Origin: CAIKMD01 sp963740675
GTDB lineage: Bacteria; Pseudomonadota; Alphaproteobacteria; ATCC43930; CGMCC-115725
Assembly (NCBI GenBank): GCA_963740675.1
Contig: CAVUFS010000006.1
Span: 62,001 to 126,000, forward strand
DNA length: 64,000 nucleotides
Reading direction: 5' to 3'
The notes under the pieces were generated by a model. The model saw only the letters and a list, made by a program, of their open reading frames with translations. It was not told the origin of the DNA and searched no databases. Position 1 is the first letter of the stretch; the number at the start of each line of letters is the position of its first letter. Positions 63,950 to 64,000 of this stretch are shown here, piece after piece. The translations under genes were made by a program, and so were the position numbers.

Positions 63950-64000
63950 TGGCGGGAGTGACGGGGCTCGAACCCGCGACCTCCGGCGTGACAGGCCGGC
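63950..64000 (-). tRNA. tRNA-Asp (GUC), 3' part, cut by window edge
   Basis: The minus strand shows the 3' half of a tRNA: anticodon stem-loop CCGGC-CTGTCAC-GCCGG (anticodon GTC), variable loop, T-arm GCGGG-TTCGAGC-CCCGT, the 3' acceptor strand CACTCCC, discriminator G and an encoded CCA at 63952-63950. The anticodon and G73 identify Asp. The D-arm and 5' acceptor strand lie beyond position 64000. Confidence 0.93.

Overview
The window is GC-rich chromosomal DNA from an alphaproteobacterium, probably near Rhodospirillales. The evidence is a canonical alphaproteobacterial LexA box (GTTC-N7-GTTC) before imuA, a short prolyl-tRNA synthetase, a complete nuoA-N operon followed by birA-coaX-rnj, and an H-NOX/histidine kinase pair. 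No insertion sequence, integrase, phage module or CRISPR array was seen. Most genes are housekeeping genes packed into tightly spaced or overlapping operons.

Layout, left half. 0-6 kb: a membrane J-domain protein and a frameshifted VWA protein; divergently, a nitric-oxide-type H-NOX sensor overlapping its histidine kinase, then a family 9 glycosyltransferase and a doubly frameshifted secreted alpha/beta hydrolase. 6-13 kb: bifunctional PutA, a receiver-histidine kinase, and the SOS mutagenesis genes imuA-imuB under a LexA box. 12.6-20 kb: a DedA protein, an FTR1 iron permease with a 17-bp Fur-like palindrome, an NTF2-like protein, and biotin genes as divergent units (bioB-bioA leftward, bioF-bioD rightward) followed by a formyltetrahydrofolate-hydrolase-like protein. 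20-30 kb: an MHS-family transporter, a 1266-residue TPR/glycosyltransferase/TPR/sulfotransferase fusion, and an ABC importer with two permeases, one ATPase and two related binding proteins. 29.5-36 kb: a GT2-GtrA lipid glycosyltransferase, hspQ, a small orphan gene and dnaE.

Layout, right half. 36-46.6 kb: lolD, a lolC/E-type permease, proS, tag, DUF1467 and methylmalonyl-CoA epimerase, interleaved with accessory genes (a purine permease, two SAM methyltransferases, a DHA2 exporter, orphan proteins) and two candidate regulatory RNAs. 46.6-64 kb: RNase J, type III pantothenate kinase, a biotin ligase without a DNA-binding domain, all fourteen complex I genes, and the 3' part of a tRNA-Asp at the right edge.

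How the genes work together: complex I, PutA and methylmalonyl-CoA epimerase belong to aerobic catabolism; bioABFD and birA make and attach biotin; lolCD(E), proS, dnaE and rnj are core functions; imuAB is damage-inducible. At least five single-base indels interrupt otherwise conserved frames (about 949, 4965, 5498, 42640, 62410). In nuoC the missing base lies in the second copy of an 18-bp tandem repeat, and restoring it gives a stop that overlaps the nuoD start. Assembly error or recent decay should be separated before any of these genes is called dead.
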